Part shown: positions 1-8,654 of the stretch, one piece after another
Layout: each line of letters starts with the position of its first letter
Position numbering within the stretch: the first letter of the stretch is position 1
NCBI GenBank assembly: GCA_051122655.1
Contig: CP182107.1
Coordinates: 1,302,001-1,366,000, forward strand
Reading direction: 5' to 3'
Source of the DNA: Pasteurella sp030783905
GTDB taxonomy: Bacteria; Pseudomonadota; Gammaproteobacteria; Enterobacterales; Pasteurellaceae
DNA length: 64,000 bases
Notes under the pieces: model-generated
What the model saw: only the letters and a program-made list of their open reading frames with translations
Databases searched by the model: none
What the model was told of the DNA's origin: nothing
Position numbers and translations under genes: made by a program

Positions 1-498
1 AAATTGGTCGCAACAAGGTACACCTAAAAAAGCAATATCAATTTTAAGTTCACCACTTTTAATTAAATGCACGCGTCCACCATGTGAATGGATAGTCACC
101 GGCTCTGCCATCAATCCCTTGGAGATTTCATCTGCTAATTCGCCACGCAACCCCGAAGAATAAATTTTACGTACCACCCCTTTTTTAATATGCTCAATGA
201 GTGGGAAATGGCTATCAATCAGGGAACTGGAGGCTAAGACTAAATCTTTAAACCCCATTTCAGCGATTTTTGCCATCACTTGATTCACAATAAAATCACC
301 GCCACGGAATGCATGGTGGAAAGAAATCGTCATGCCATTTTGTAAGCCTGAGCGTCGAATCGCGTCCTCTAAGGAATGGCAAATTTTGCGTTGTTTTTGG
401 GTACGTTGTAAGGATTCTGATTTAGCAACTGGCTGATAAGCCTGTAATAGTGAAGAGGTACTTAATAGATTTGTCACACGTTGTTCTCTGGTTTTCAT
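1..498 (-). CDS. citF: Citrate lyase alpha subunit, 5' part only
   Basis: This is the first part (about 166 codons) of the alpha subunit, the citrate:acetyl-ACP transferase that loads citrate onto the acyl carrier subunit before cleavage to acetate and oxaloacetate. The gene starts at 498 with MKTREQRVTNLL and runs off the left edge, so the C-terminal two thirds are not visible. The readable part includes the family-like stretches ISFHHAFRGGDFIVNQV and HSHGGRVHLIKSGELKID. The start lies 5 bases after the citE stop, as expected for the fourth gene of a citC-D-E-F operon. The partial reading frame is open throughout. Identification is by family resemblance and by position in the operon. Confidence 0.9.
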   Translation of the reverse strand, partial: MKTREQRVTNLLSTSSLLQAYQPVAKSESLQRTQKQRKICHSLEDAIRRSGLQNGMTISFHHAFRGGDFIVNQVMAKIAEMGFKDLVLASSSLIDSHFPLIEHIKKGVVRKIYSSGLRGELADEISKGLMAEPVTIHSHGGRVHLIKSGELKIDIAFLGVPCCDQF

Positions 499-503
499 CT
501 TAC

Positions 504-1379
504 TTACTCCTCACGAATCCCTGACTGTGCACGTTGTAAAACGAGTTTTGCTCGCTCAATAATTGGCGTATCAATCATTTTTCCATTTAAGGAAACCACG
601 CCTAGACCTTGTTGTTCCGCCTCTTGTGCGGCAGCAATAATTTTGTTGGCTTGATCCACGTCTTTTTGGCTTGGCGCAAATAAATTATGCAATAATTCAA
701 TTTGGCGAGGATTAATCAACGATTTACCATCAAAACCGAGTTGCTTAATCAGTGCCGCTTCTTGTAAAAAACCCGCTTCGTTATTGGCATTAGAATAAAC
801 GGTGTCAAAGGCTTGAATACCCGCGGCTCGAGCAGCTTGCAATAAACTACAACGAGCAAATAACAACTCGATACCCTCTGCTGAACGTTCAGTTTTTAAA
901 CTGCGCACATAATCTTCGGCCCCTAGCGCAATGCCTATTAAGCGTGGTGAGGCGGTGGCAATTTGATTGGCTTGGGTAATCCCGAGTGCCGATTCAATTG
1001 CCGCTAAAATTTTGGTGCTGCCTACTTCACGTCCACAAGCTCGCTCAATGTCCGTCATAGCCTGATCCAGTGCGATCACCTCTTCTGCACGCTCTGTTTT
1101 TGGCATACGCACAATATCGACACCCGCTCTCACCACCGCATTGAGATCCAATAAGCCGAATTCAGATTCCAGTGGATTAATCCGCACAATAGTTTCTATT
1201 TCTTGATATAGTGGGTGCTGTAAAGCATGCGCAACTAATAAACGTGCGCTGTCTTTTTCTTTTAATGCCACCGCGTCTTCTAAATCGAACATAATGGCAT
1301 CAGGTTGGTATATAAAACTATTACTGATCATTGCCGCATTCGATCCTGGCACAAACAACATACTGCGTCTTAATTTCAT
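504..1379 (-). CDS. citE: Citrate lyase beta subunit (citryl-ACP lyase)
   Basis: CitE is the HpcH/HpaI-type lyase that splits citryl-ACP into oxaloacetate and acetyl-ACP in the cytoplasmic citrate lyase complex. The product from MKLRRSMLFVPGSNAAM is 291 aa, normal for the family. Family features visible are the N-terminal LFVPGSN, IMFDLEDAVALKEKD, ETIVRINP and the C-terminal GFDGKSLINPRQIE. An in-frame start five codons upstream is possible, but the ATG at 1379 overlaps the citD stop as ATGA, which is typical of translational coupling, so I prefer it. It is followed directly by citF. Confidence 0.95.
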   Translation of the reverse strand: MKLRRSMLFVPGSNAAMISNSFIYQPDAIMFDLEDAVALKEKDSARLLVAHALQHPLYQEIETIVRINPLESEFGLLDLNAVVRAGVDIVRMPKTERAEEVIALDQAMTDIERACGREVGSTKILAAIESALGITQANQIATASPRLIGIALGAEDYVRSLKTERSAEGIELLFARCSLLQAARAAGIQAFDTVYSNANNEAGFLQEAALIKQLGFDGKSLINPRQIELLHNLFAPSQKDVDQANKIIAAAQEAEQQGLGVVSLNGKMIDTPIIERAKLVLQRAQSGIREE

Positions 1380-1666
1380 AGTAATGTCTCCCACTGAATA
1401 GGTTCATCACTTGCACGTAATAATGCGGTTTTCAAACGTGCACGTAATACACAATCAAGCGCACCTTTGTCTTCCACAATAATTTGCGCTTGTGTGATGC
1501 CCAAGGTGGCTAAGACATTTTCAACAGTCGCTTGAATAGCTTCACCAAACTGTTTGCCTACGGAACTATTAATCTCAATATCTAACCCGACATTCGATGG
1601 TTCAACACGAATTAACGCATCGCTCGACTCTAAGGTGCCTGCTAACGCAGGTTTAATTATTTTCAT
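1376..1666 (-). CDS. citD: Citrate lyase acyl carrier protein (gamma subunit)
   Basis: This 96-aa protein carries the 2'-(5''-phosphoribosyl)-3'-dephospho-CoA group that holds acetyl or citryl during the lyase cycle. The N-terminus KPALAGTLESSDALIRVEP matches CitD, with the attachment serine at Ser14 (the family position) or the adjacent Ser15. KGALDCVLRARLKTALLRA near the C-terminus is also characteristic. The start overlaps the end of citC by 14 bases, and the stop overlaps the citE start, so the three genes are tightly coupled. Confidence 0.95.
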   Translation of the reverse strand: MKIIKPALAGTLESSDALIRVEPSNVGLDIEINSSVGKQFGEAIQATVENVLATLGITQAQIIVEDKGALDCVLRARLKTALLRASDEPIQWETLL

Positions 1667-2744
1667 ATTTGTTTCCTTTATGATGAATTAAATCCGTGGA
1701 TTCCCCGTTTAACCAAACAGGCAAACGGTCTGATTTTTCCCGATATTTTTGCGCTAAATAGCGAAGTGTCGTTTGAGGAACGAAATGACTGAGAGCTTGC
1801 CAATCTTGATTTTTTAATAACTGACGGACGCGAGAAGCAGAAATGGGCTCACCAGCATAATAGTTACGTTCAAGCTCGATCACTTGAATCGGTGCGGAGG
1901 AGAGCTGGGCTTGTTCAAGCCAATAATGCATTTTTTGGTTGTATTGATGCGTGATTGCACAAATCGGCTCAGTGCCCACAAAACGATGCGTAATCCCCAA
2001 ACTGGGGGCAATATAATGACGGAATAATTTCAGATCGAGTTCGACATACAAACTCTCGGTTAATGCTTTGTCTTTTAGAAAGTAGTTAGGAAACGTTGCA
2101 CGAGAAATGATATAGTCTGAACCTTGATGCAACGTGAGGTTTTCTAGATCTGCAATCCCTTGTTTGACCAAGTCAAATCGTTCTGCATATGAAAACAGGG
2201 ACGCATTTTCACCTACCACAAAAAGATGTAAATGATCACAATAAGAGAGTGCTTGTTGAATTAAATAGTGGTGCCCTAAAGTAAAAGGGTTGGCATTCAT
2301 GACTATGGCACCAATTTTTTCACCCTGAATATAATTTTGTGCTAATTTATTACAATATTTTGTTAGACGGGTTGCACTATTTTCTAATAAGACAACGTTG
2401 GGATATGCTGTGGCGATGGTATAAAATCCACAGGATTTAAATAATATTTCATACTCTGGTTTAGTATAAATAAAAAGTTGCGTTCGCCCTAATTCATAAG
2501 CTAAGTTGATTAATTCTGTGGCTAATTTTAATGCCACACCTTCACCACGATAGGCTTCATTTATCGCGACACATTTAATAATATTACCTGAAATTCCACC
2601 GCCTGCAATAATGTCATCGTTAGCATTATAAGCAACAACAAATTGTTCAATTTGAGTATCGAAACTTAAATCGCTCTTCGCAAGAAAATCAATAAGTTCC
2701 TTTAAATTCGATGACGTCTTAACATCTATATAAGCGAACTGCAT
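1653..2744 (-). CDS. citC: [Citrate (pro-3S)-lyase] ligase
   Basis: CitC acetylates the prosthetic group of CitD at the cost of ATP and so switches citrate lyase on. The 363-aa product has two parts. An N-terminal GNAT-like domain (about residues 1-130) includes VAINEAYRGEGVALKLA. A C-terminal nucleotidyltransferase domain begins at IGAIVMNANPFTLGHHYLI, whose TLGHHYL carries the nucleotide-binding histidines; SASRVRQLL near residue 315 is the matching C-terminal motif. It is the first gene of the cit operon seen here, preceded by a very AT-rich 361-bp gap. No citG, citX or citrate transporter is visible; they may lie left of the window. Confidence 0.95.
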   Translation of the reverse strand: MQFAYIDVKTSSNLKELIDFLAKSDLSFDTQIEQFVVAYNANDDIIAGGGISGNIIKCVAINEAYRGEGVALKLATELINLAYELGRTQLFIYTKPEYEILFKSCGFYTIATAYPNVVLLENSATRLTKYCNKLAQNYIQGEKIGAIVMNANPFTLGHHYLIQQALSYCDHLHLFVVGENASLFSYAERFDLVKQGIADLENLTLHQGSDYIISRATFPNYFLKDKALTESLYVELDLKLFRHYIAPSLGITHRFVGTEPICAITHQYNQKMHYWLEQAQLSSAPIQVIELERNYYAGEPISASRVRQLLKNQDWQALSHFVPQTTLRYLAQKYREKSDRLPVWLNGESTDLIHHKGNKYENN

Positions 2745-2850
2745 ATTCTAATTGGGGGACTTCAGTTAAACAACAACTGCGCTGATTCTAGCAAAAAAGA
2801 TTTAAATAGCTAGTCATAAATAGGTAGTACAGAATGAAATAAACTGAAAT

Positions 2851-2864
2851 TTGACTCAGCTCAA
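2851..2864 (-). promoter_or_regulatory. Possible FNR-type operator upstream of citC
   Basis: TTGACTCAGCTCAA resembles the FNR consensus TTGAT-N4-ATCAA, with 8 of 10 half-site bases matching, and lies about 107 bases upstream of the citC start. Anaerobic activation would suit citrate fermentation. The match is imperfect, and a CRP-like or chance palindrome is possible. Confidence 0.3.
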
Positions 2865-3050
2865 ATTATATTAAGAAATATCACTTTTTTACTAAAAAAA
2901 TACATAAAAAACAAAACAAACTTAAATTGAAGTTTATTTAATAAGCACAAATAAAAATAAGATCAATAAACAAACAAAAAAAGCATTTTAATTAAACAAA
3001 TATAAAATAAAAAATAGACAAAATATAAAAATTTATTTTTAAAAGGTAAT

Positions 3051-3086
3051 AAAAAAAGAGTAGAAATAAATTTCTACTCTTTTTTA
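3051..3086 (-). terminator. Rho-independent terminator of pflA
   Basis: A perfect 10-bp stem (GAGTAGAAAT / ATTTCTACTC, loop AA) is flanked by A and T runs, 20 bases after the pflA stop. The A/T runs on both sides mean it could also work in the other direction. Confidence 0.85.
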
Positions 3087-3105
3087 CGTAGATAAACAAA
3101 CTAAA

Positions 3106-3846
3106 TTAATAGTTGACTATATGCCCATAGCCCTCAAGAATCGACTTAATGTGTTCTAAAGATTCTTTTGTCGGCGGATTCACATCTTCCAACTCATACT
3201 TCTCGCCCATTGCCTCCCACTTGTGTGCTCCTAGACGGTGATAAGGCAATAACTCGACTTTCTCGATGTTTTTCATGTCCTTAATAAAATTACCCAATAA
3301 ATGAATATCTTCATCTGCGTCAGTATAACCCGGTACAACAACATAGCGAATCCAGACAGGTTGATTACGTTTAGCTAAATATTTTGCAAATTCCAACGTA
3401 CGTTTATTCGGTACGCCAATTAAGTTTTGGTGAACGGTATCATTCAGTTCTTTCAAATCAAGTAAAACCAGATCGGTAACATCTAATAATTCATCAATCA
3501 CATGATCATAATGACGCACAAAACCATTGGTATCTAAACAGGTATGAATTCCCTCCTTTTTACAGGCTCTGAACCAATCTCGTACAAATTCTGCTTGCAA
3601 TACGGCTTCGCCACCAGAAGCCGTTACGCCACCACCTGATGCATTCATAAAGTGGCGATAAGTGACCACCTCTTTCATTAATTCATCGACAGTAATTTCT
3701 TTGCCCGCGTGTAAATCCCATGTATCACGATTGTGACAGTATTTACAACGCATTAAGCACCCTTGCATAAATAAAATAAAACGAATACCGGGTCCATCAA
3801 CAGTGCCACAGGATTCGTAAGAATGAATTCTTCCCACAACAGCCAT
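3106..3846 (-). CDS. pflA: Pyruvate formate-lyase 1-activating enzyme
   Basis: PflA is the radical-SAM enzyme that abstracts hydrogen from the catalytic glycine of pyruvate formate-lyase, installing its radical under anaerobic conditions. The 246-aa product contains the CX3CX2C cluster motif as CLMRCKYC, preceded by SCGTVDGPGIRFI and followed by NASGGGVTASGGE (SAM binding). I chose ATG 3846 (MAVVGRIHSY) over the upstream GTG at 3852, because an AAGGA ribosome binding site sits 8 bases before the ATG but only 2 before the GTG. It is separated from pflB by the GDSL autotransporter gene, unlike the adjacent pflB-pflA of E. coli. Confidence 0.95.
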   Translation of the reverse strand: MAVVGRIHSYESCGTVDGPGIRFILFMQGCLMRCKYCHNRDTWDLHAGKEITVDELMKEVVTYRHFMNASGGGVTASGGEAVLQAEFVRDWFRACKKEGIHTCLDTNGFVRHYDHVIDELLDVTDLVLLDLKELNDTVHQNLIGVPNKRTLEFAKYLAKRNQPVWIRYVVVPGYTDADEDIHLLGNFIKDMKNIEKVELLPYHRLGAHKWEAMGEKYELEDVNPPTKESLEHIKSILEGYGHIVNY

Positions 3847-3945
3847 AATCACAATCCTTAAACATTTTTTACTTATTATAATCGAAATTTGAGCAGATTG
3901 TTGCGAATTATTCGACTATATGACAATTCTATTTGCAAGTAACAA

Positions 3946-3984
3946 CACTCGACAGGCCTTTAGATGAACGAGCTATGTCGAGTG
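3946..3984. repeat. Perfect inverted repeat between pflA and the autotransporter
   Basis: CACTCGACA and TGTCGAGTG form a perfect 9-bp inverted repeat with a 21-base loop. There is no T run, so an intrinsic terminator is uncertain. It lies 34 bases past the stop of the autotransporter fragment and may be its 3' hairpin. Confidence 0.4.
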
Positions 3985-4017
3985 AGATAACAAAACCAGA
4001 CAAATGCGGTGACGTGT

Positions 4018-4974
4018 TTAGAAAACAAAGCCAATACTCGCGTGGAAGGTCGAGTGTAGCAGTGACGCTTTTCGACTTAGATCACGACTAAAACCAAGAT
4101 TCGCGTGAAGTCCACTGTTGAGCGGTTTAAATTGTAAGCCTGCAACAATATTGACCCACTGGTTATCTTGTGGAGGTAAGACCGTCGTGAAGGTACTTCC
4201 GTTTAAGCTTGCTTGGATGGTAGGTAAATCATTGTGCCATTCTTTCACCCAACGCGCAGTAACATAAGGTTGCCAACTTACAGCTTGGTAACGTAAATCA
4301 ACCCCCACACCACTTTTCACACTTTTTGTCGTACGTGTGGCAAATTGCATTTGTGTAATACCTGGTTTTTGCTCACTAAACGCAGCCACCTCTGTTTTGC
4401 TTTTATTGAGATCCGCAATTAGCGCCACGCCTAATGCATTCAATCGCCATTCATAACCTGCGAACAGCCCCATACTACGACTTTCAGCATCTGTTTCGGC
4501 TGATTGTTGATGTACTGAATGACCAATATACGCCATTCTATCCATTGTTAACGTTGTATTATTTACTTGAAGTACACTTCCCACCCACCACTTATCGGCA
4601 TCATAACGAAGTGCGGTACTTAACACACGACTTTGAGACTTGACATGAAGCAATTGTTGTTGCGCATCTTGTTTCTGCTGACTCGCAACGACGACAAATT
4701 GCCATTGTGGATTGAATTGTACTTTCGCACCAACACGTAAACTTTCCCCTCTTTTTTGCTTTTGATAAGCCGCTAATGTCTCAACAGTTTGTGCTGTTTG
4801 CGGGGTGAAATGATGCCGATAACTTTCAGTGCGGATAAAATCCAACGCCAAATCGGTTTGTTGCTGCACAATTTGTGTTAATATCGCCATATCTTTCGGG
4901 GTTTGTAATACGTTAAGCATATAATGCTGACATCGCTTTATGTGCAGTGGGGCCGGGATGAAAACTATCTGCAA
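4018..4974 (-). CDS. GDSL autotransporter esterase, C-terminal part (beta-barrel), frameshifted
   Basis: This is the 3' part of a broken gene. From about 4920 (MLNVLQTPKDMAILTQIVQ) the frame encodes a 300-aa autotransporter translocator: alternating amphipathic strands such as GVGVDLRYQAVSWQPYVTA and GLHANLGFSRDL, ending SIGFVF with the terminal Phe typical of outer-membrane barrels. The first 18 codons of the open frame (4921-4974) are an out-of-frame reading of the esterase part upstream, so they are not a real N-terminus. There is no signal peptide and no credible start of its own. Unless a frameshift event joins it to the upstream part, it cannot be exported. Confidence 0.75.
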   Translation of the reverse strand: MQIVFIPAPLHIKRCQHYMLNVLQTPKDMAILTQIVQQQTDLALDFIRTESYRHHFTPQTAQTVETLAAYQKQKRGESLRVGAKVQFNPQWQFVVVASQQKQDAQQQLLHVKSQSRVLSTALRYDADKWWVGSVLQVNNTTLTMDRMAYIGHSVHQQSAETDAESRSMGLFAGYEWRLNALGVALIADLNKSKTEVAAFSEQKPGITQMQFATRTTKSVKSGVGVDLRYQAVSWQPYVTARWVKEWHNDLPTIQASLNGSTFTTVLPPQDNQWVNIVAGLQFKPLNSGLHANLGFSRDLSRKASLLHSTFHASIGFVF

Positions 4975-6058
4975 ATAAACGTTGACTCGCTGCTGTTTGA
5001 TCTTCTGGCTGACATGCCGGTTTAGCTGGGTCTGCGGTACTCTCTTTACAAACCACTGCAGTCGTATTGGTTAAGCCATATTCTGACGGACGCGTCATCA
5101 TATCTTTTAATAATCCATCAGTGTCAATACGTACAATATTTCCACCCTCTTGGTTTAAAGCCGATGTAATACGGGCATTTAATAATGCCGTGGCTTGAGC
5201 CGCTTGTTCAACAATGGTTTTGTATTCTTTAATTAAGGTGTCGGCAAGCGCTTTGGCATTATAACCAGCTGTGGAAAGTAATAATTTTGTGTACCAAGCT
5301 CGACTGTTATAAAAATCTTCCGCGGCTTTTTCTAACGTTTGTAGACGGTGTTGTTCAAACGCTTCTAAGTTATTGGTAGGTTGGGTAAGAAACTGTTCAA
5401 CTGCGCGTTTAAAACTCGCCACAAAATCCGCCTTATTGATTAGATTATAAGATTTTGCTTGGATTTGGGCACCGGCTGCTTCAGCTAGCTGATTGAAAAA
5501 TTCAGGCGTATAAGTCACATTTGGGATCGTTGGCGCGATGATTTGATTTATTCCGGCTTGTTGTAAGGTACGCCATTGTTGTGCCATCGTTTGTGCCATT
5601 GTATTAATACTATCTAATACGTAAGCTTGCTTTTCTTCCGCTTTAGTGAGAGTCGCCGCCTTTGCTAGCACGGTAGCTAAATCATTCCCCCCTGCCCAGA
5701 GAACATGTAGTGCATCTTTTTTAACGGGTGTTTGTAAATACTGTTTGACCTGATGTTGTAGTGTTAACTGAGGTTGTTCTGTTGTTTTAGTATTATTTGT
5801 GCCCACAATCACGCCACCACTGTATGCATAACTTAAGCCCCCCTGTGTAGAAGCCATTAATGATCTTCCTAAAGCTTGCGCCAAATGCTCATCATACAAG
5901 AGGTGGTAAGCACCATCGCTTTTTAAATAACTGGCTTTCTTATTCCACTTAATTTGCCCCACATCACTCAAACTATCCCCAAAAACCACTACCTCTTGTG
6001 CAAACGCCCCTGTGCTCACTAAGCACAATAATACGAAAGAAATTTTATTTAACGTCAT
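4913..6058 (-). CDS. GDSL autotransporter esterase, N-terminal part (passenger), frameshifted
   Basis: This is a secreted SGNH/GDSL hydrolase passenger like that of EstA-type autotransporters. The signal peptide ends about ALA20 (STGAFA|QEV). Catalytic elements are GDSLSD with Ser29, GGNDL (block III) and the Asp364-x-x-His367 pair in ADSFHPG. The frame stops at 4913 just after HKAMSALYA, while the adjacent frame continues as YMLNVLQ into a beta-barrel (4018-4920). Together they would make about 680 aa, the usual size of the family. The break is at TTATATG, and two more bases (TATATATG) would restore the frame. As read, the passenger has its catalytic residues but no translocator, so it is probably released into the periplasm or non-functional. 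Confidence 0.8.
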   Translation of the reverse strand: MTLNKISFVLLCLVSTGAFAQEVVVFGDSLSDVGQIKWNKKASYLKSDGAYHLLYDEHLAQALGRSLMASTQGGLSYAYSGGVIVGTNNTKTTEQPQLTLQHQVKQYLQTPVKKDALHVLWAGGNDLATVLAKAATLTKAEEKQAYVLDSINTMAQTMAQQWRTLQQAGINQIIAPTIPNVTYTPEFFNQLAEAAGAQIQAKSYNLINKADFVASFKRAVEQFLTQPTNNLEAFEQHRLQTLEKAAEDFYNSRAWYTKLLLSTAGYNAKALADTLIKEYKTIVEQAAQATALLNARITSALNQEGGNIVRIDTDGLLKDMMTRPSEYGLTNTTAVVCKESTADPAKPACQPEDQTAASQRLFADSFHPGPTAHKAMSALYA

Positions 6059-6183
6059 TAAAAAATCCTGATAAAAAGAAAAACGGATGGAGTTTATCGG
6101 AAGAGGAAAACAAATACCTAGACAGACCAGTACTGGTATGAACAGCTAATACGTTGAAATGCCCCCTTCATTTGTAATGGAAA

Positions 6184-6210
6184 AAGCCTCTGTGCACAAC
6201 ACAGAGGCTT
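6184..6210 (-). terminator. Terminator of pflB
   Basis: A perfect 11-bp stem AAGCCTCTGTG / CACAGAGGCTT with a 5-base loop is followed on the minus strand by a T run, 21 bases after the pflB stop. Confidence 0.9.
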
Positions 6211-6231
6211 AAAAAACAAACAAGATTTACA

Positions 6232-8556
6232 TTACATAGTTTGTGTGAAAGTTCGTGTAATCACGTCTTGTTGTTGTTCTTTGGTTAATGAGTTGAAACG
6301 TACCGCATAACCTGAAACACGAATGGTTAATTGTGGGTATTTCTCTGGATTTTCCATTGCATCTAACAACATTTCACGGTTCATTACGTTCACGTTTAGA
6401 TGTTGTCCCCCTTCAATGGTTGCTTCGTGGTGGAAGTAACCATCCATTAAGCCTGCAAGGTTACGTTTTTGTGCTTCGTAATCTTTACCTAAGGCATTTG
6501 GTACGATTGAGAAAGTATAAGAAATACCATCTTTCGCATACGCAAATGGTAGTTTCGCCACAGAGGTTAATGAAGCCACCGCACCTTTTTGGTCACGACC
6601 ATGCATTGGGTTTGCACCCGGTCCAAATGGTGCACCGGCACGACGACCATCTGGGGTATTACCCGTTTTCTTACCATAAACCACGTTAGATGTGATCGTT
6701 AGGACAGATTGTGTCGGTACCGCATTGCGGTATGTATGAAGTTTTTGGATTTTCTTCATAAAGCGTTCAACTAAATCACACGCAATTTCATCTACACGGT
6801 TATCGTTGTTACCAAATTGTGGATATTCACCTTCGATTTCAAAGTCAACCGCCACATTTTTCGCAACGCCAACCACGTCGCCCGCTTTATTTTTGATCTC
6901 AATATCGCCACGCACTGGTTTTACTTTTGCATATTTAATCGCCGATAATGAGTCAGCAGCCACAGAAAGACCTGCGATACCACACGCCATTGTACGGAAT
7001 ACATCACGATCGTGAAGTGCCATTAATGCCGCTTCATAGGCATATTTATCATGCATAAAGTGAATGATGTTCAATGCTGTGACGTACTGTTTTGCTAACC
7101 AATCCATAAAGCTATCTAAGCGAGTCATGACATCATCATAATCTAAGTATTCGCTTGTAATTGGATCGGTTTTTGGTCCAACTTGGTCACCTGATTTCTC
7201 ATCCACACCGCCGTTGATTGCGTATAACAAGGTTTTCGCTAAGTTTGCACGTGCACCAAAGAATTGCATCATTTTACCCACAATCATCGGTGATACACAG
7301 CAAGCAATCGCATAGTCATCGTTCTGGAAGTCAGGACGCATTAAGTCATCGTTCTCATATTGAACAGAAGATGTATCGATAGACACTTTCGCTGCATAGC
7401 GTTTGAAACCATCTGGTAATTTTTCAGACCAAAGAATCGTTAAGTTCGGTTCTGGTGATGGTCCCATGGTGTAAAGGGTATGTAAAATACGGAAGCTGTT
7501 TTTGGTCACTAATGTACGGCCATCAACACCCATACCGGCTAAGGTTTCCGTTGCCCACATCGGGTCGCCTGAGAATAATTGATCGTATTCTGGTGTACGT
7601 AAGAAACGTACCATACGTAATTTCATCACCAAGTGGTCAATTAACTCTTGTGCTTCTTGTTCGGTAATTTTGCCTGCTTTTAAGTCACGTTCAATGTAAA
7701 TATCTAAGAAAGTAGAGACACGACCGAATGACATAGCGGCACCATTTTGCGATTTCACCGCCGCTAAATACGCAAAATAAGTCCATTGTACGGCTTCTTG
7801 TGCATTGGTTGCAGGACCTGAAATATCAAAACCATAGCTTGCTGCCATTTCTTTGATTTTGCCTAATGCGCGGTGTTGTTCTGCAATTTCTTCACGTAAT
7901 TGAATGGTAGCTTGGATATCTTCGCCACTTTCTAATTTGTCTTGTAATGAAGTAAATTGTTTAAATTTATCTTTCATTAAGAAATCTGCACCGTAAAGTG
8001 CCATACGACGATAGTCACCGATAATACGTCCACGACCGTAAGCATCAGGAAGACCAGTAATTACACCTGAACGACGGCAACGTAAAATATCTGGTGTATA
8101 CACATCAAATACGCCTTGGTTATGTGTTTTACGGTATTCAGTGAAGATATGTTCGATTTCAGGATTAAGTTGACGACCGTAAACTTTACAAGAACCTTTT
8201 ACCATGTTGATACCACCAAACGGCATAATGGCACGTTTTAATGGGGCATCTGTTTGAAGACCAACGATTTTCTCTAAGTTTTTATCAATATAACCCGGTG
8301 CATGCGAAGTAATAGTTGATGGTGTATCACAATCAATGTCATACGGCTCGTGGGTTTTATTTTCCACTTTGATTTTTTCCATCACTTCATTCCACAATGT
8401 TGTTGTGGCTTCTGTAGCATCGGCTAAGAAAGATTCATCGCCTTCATACGGAGTGTAGTTTTTCTGAATGAAATCACGCACATTCACTTCAGTTTGCCAC
8501 TCACCGCCAGCAAACCCTTCCCAAGCTTTTTGTTGAGCTTCAGTTAATTGACTCAT
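6232..8556 (-). CDS. pflB: Formate acetyltransferase (pyruvate formate-lyase)
   Basis: PflB converts pyruvate and CoA to acetyl-CoA and formate in anaerobic growth. The 774-aa product has the catalytic cysteine pair Cys419-Cys420 in IACCVSPM and the radical glycine Gly749 in RVSGYAVRFNSL near the C-terminus, both typical. It is slightly longer than the E. coli enzyme (760 aa). It lies 98 bases downstream of focA in the same orientation, the usual focA-pflB pair, with a DNA uptake word in the gap. Its last 60 residues closely resemble GrcA (17242-17625), the spare part that replaces an oxygen-damaged glycyl-radical domain. Confidence 0.98.
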   Translation of the reverse strand: MSQLTEAQQKAWEGFAGGEWQTEVNVRDFIQKNYTPYEGDESFLADATEATTTLWNEVMEKIKVENKTHEPYDIDCDTPSTITSHAPGYIDKNLEKIVGLQTDAPLKRAIMPFGGINMVKGSCKVYGRQLNPEIEHIFTEYRKTHNQGVFDVYTPDILRCRRSGVITGLPDAYGRGRIIGDYRRMALYGADFLMKDKFKQFTSLQDKLESGEDIQATIQLREEIAEQHRALGKIKEMAASYGFDISGPATNAQEAVQWTYFAYLAAVKSQNGAAMSFGRVSTFLDIYIERDLKAGKITEQEAQELIDHLVMKLRMVRFLRTPEYDQLFSGDPMWATETLAGMGVDGRTLVTKNSFRILHTLYTMGPSPEPNLTILWSEKLPDGFKRYAAKVSIDTSSVQYENDDLMRPDFQNDDYAIACCVSPMIVGKMMQFFGARANLAKTLLYAINGGVDEKSGDQVGPKTDPITSEYLDYDDVMTRLDSFMDWLAKQYVTALNIIHFMHDKYAYEAALMALHDRDVFRTMACGIAGLSVAADSLSAIKYAKVKPVRGDIEIKNKAGDVVGVAKNVAVDFEIEGEYPQFGNNDNRVDEIACDLVERFMKKIQKLHTYRNAVPTQSVLTITSNVVYGKKTGNTPDGRRAGAPFGPGANPMHGRDQKGAVASLTSVAKLPFAYAKDGISYTFSIVPNALGKDYEAQKRNLAGLMDGYFHHEATIEGGQHLNVNVMNREMLLDAMENPEKYPQLTIRVSGYAVRFNSLTKEQQQDVITRTFTQTM

Positions 8557-8632
8557 ATTAAATACCTTCTATTAATTAGAATAAAAAACCTTTTTTACCA
8601 ACACAAAGGCGGTCAACACCGCTGAAAAACGG

Positions 8633-8641
8633 ACCGCACTT
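8633..8641 (-). repeat. DNA uptake signal sequence, one of many in the window
   Basis: ACCGCACTT, the reverse complement of AAGTGCGGT, is the Pasteurellaceae uptake word. Here it sits in the focA-pflB gap. Other exact copies noted by eye start near 11503, 12705, 16218, 18856, 21297, 23338, 25997, 37719, 49553, 50196, 50688, 52156, 53327 and 55302, plus the paired copies listed separately. The list is not exhaustive. It is the strongest single indicator of the host family. Confidence 0.9.
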
Positions 8642-8654
8642 TGCAACCTTAATT

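Larger units (their letters stand above)
2745..3105. other. AT-rich intergenic region upstream of the cit operon
   Basis: This is 361 bases without a gene. It holds the presumed cit promoter (minus) and the pflA terminator. The stretch from about 2870 to 3050 is extremely A-rich, with long A and T runs. No ORF with a ribosome binding site was seen on either strand. Confidence 0.6.

Noticed and set aside
3844..3852. GTG at 3852 as the start of pflA
   Set aside because: The AAGGA ribosome binding site is only 2 bases before it, but 8 bases before the ATG at 3846.
3946..3984. Integron attC-like or attachment site
   Set aside because: Only a simple 9-bp inverted repeat; no integrase, cassette structure or flanking direct repeats.
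4905..4930. Programmed ribosomal frameshift joining the GDSL passenger to its barrel
   Set aside because: There is no slippery heptamer or following pseudoknot that I can see, and autotransporters of this family are normally single frames. A mutation or sequencing error is simpler.
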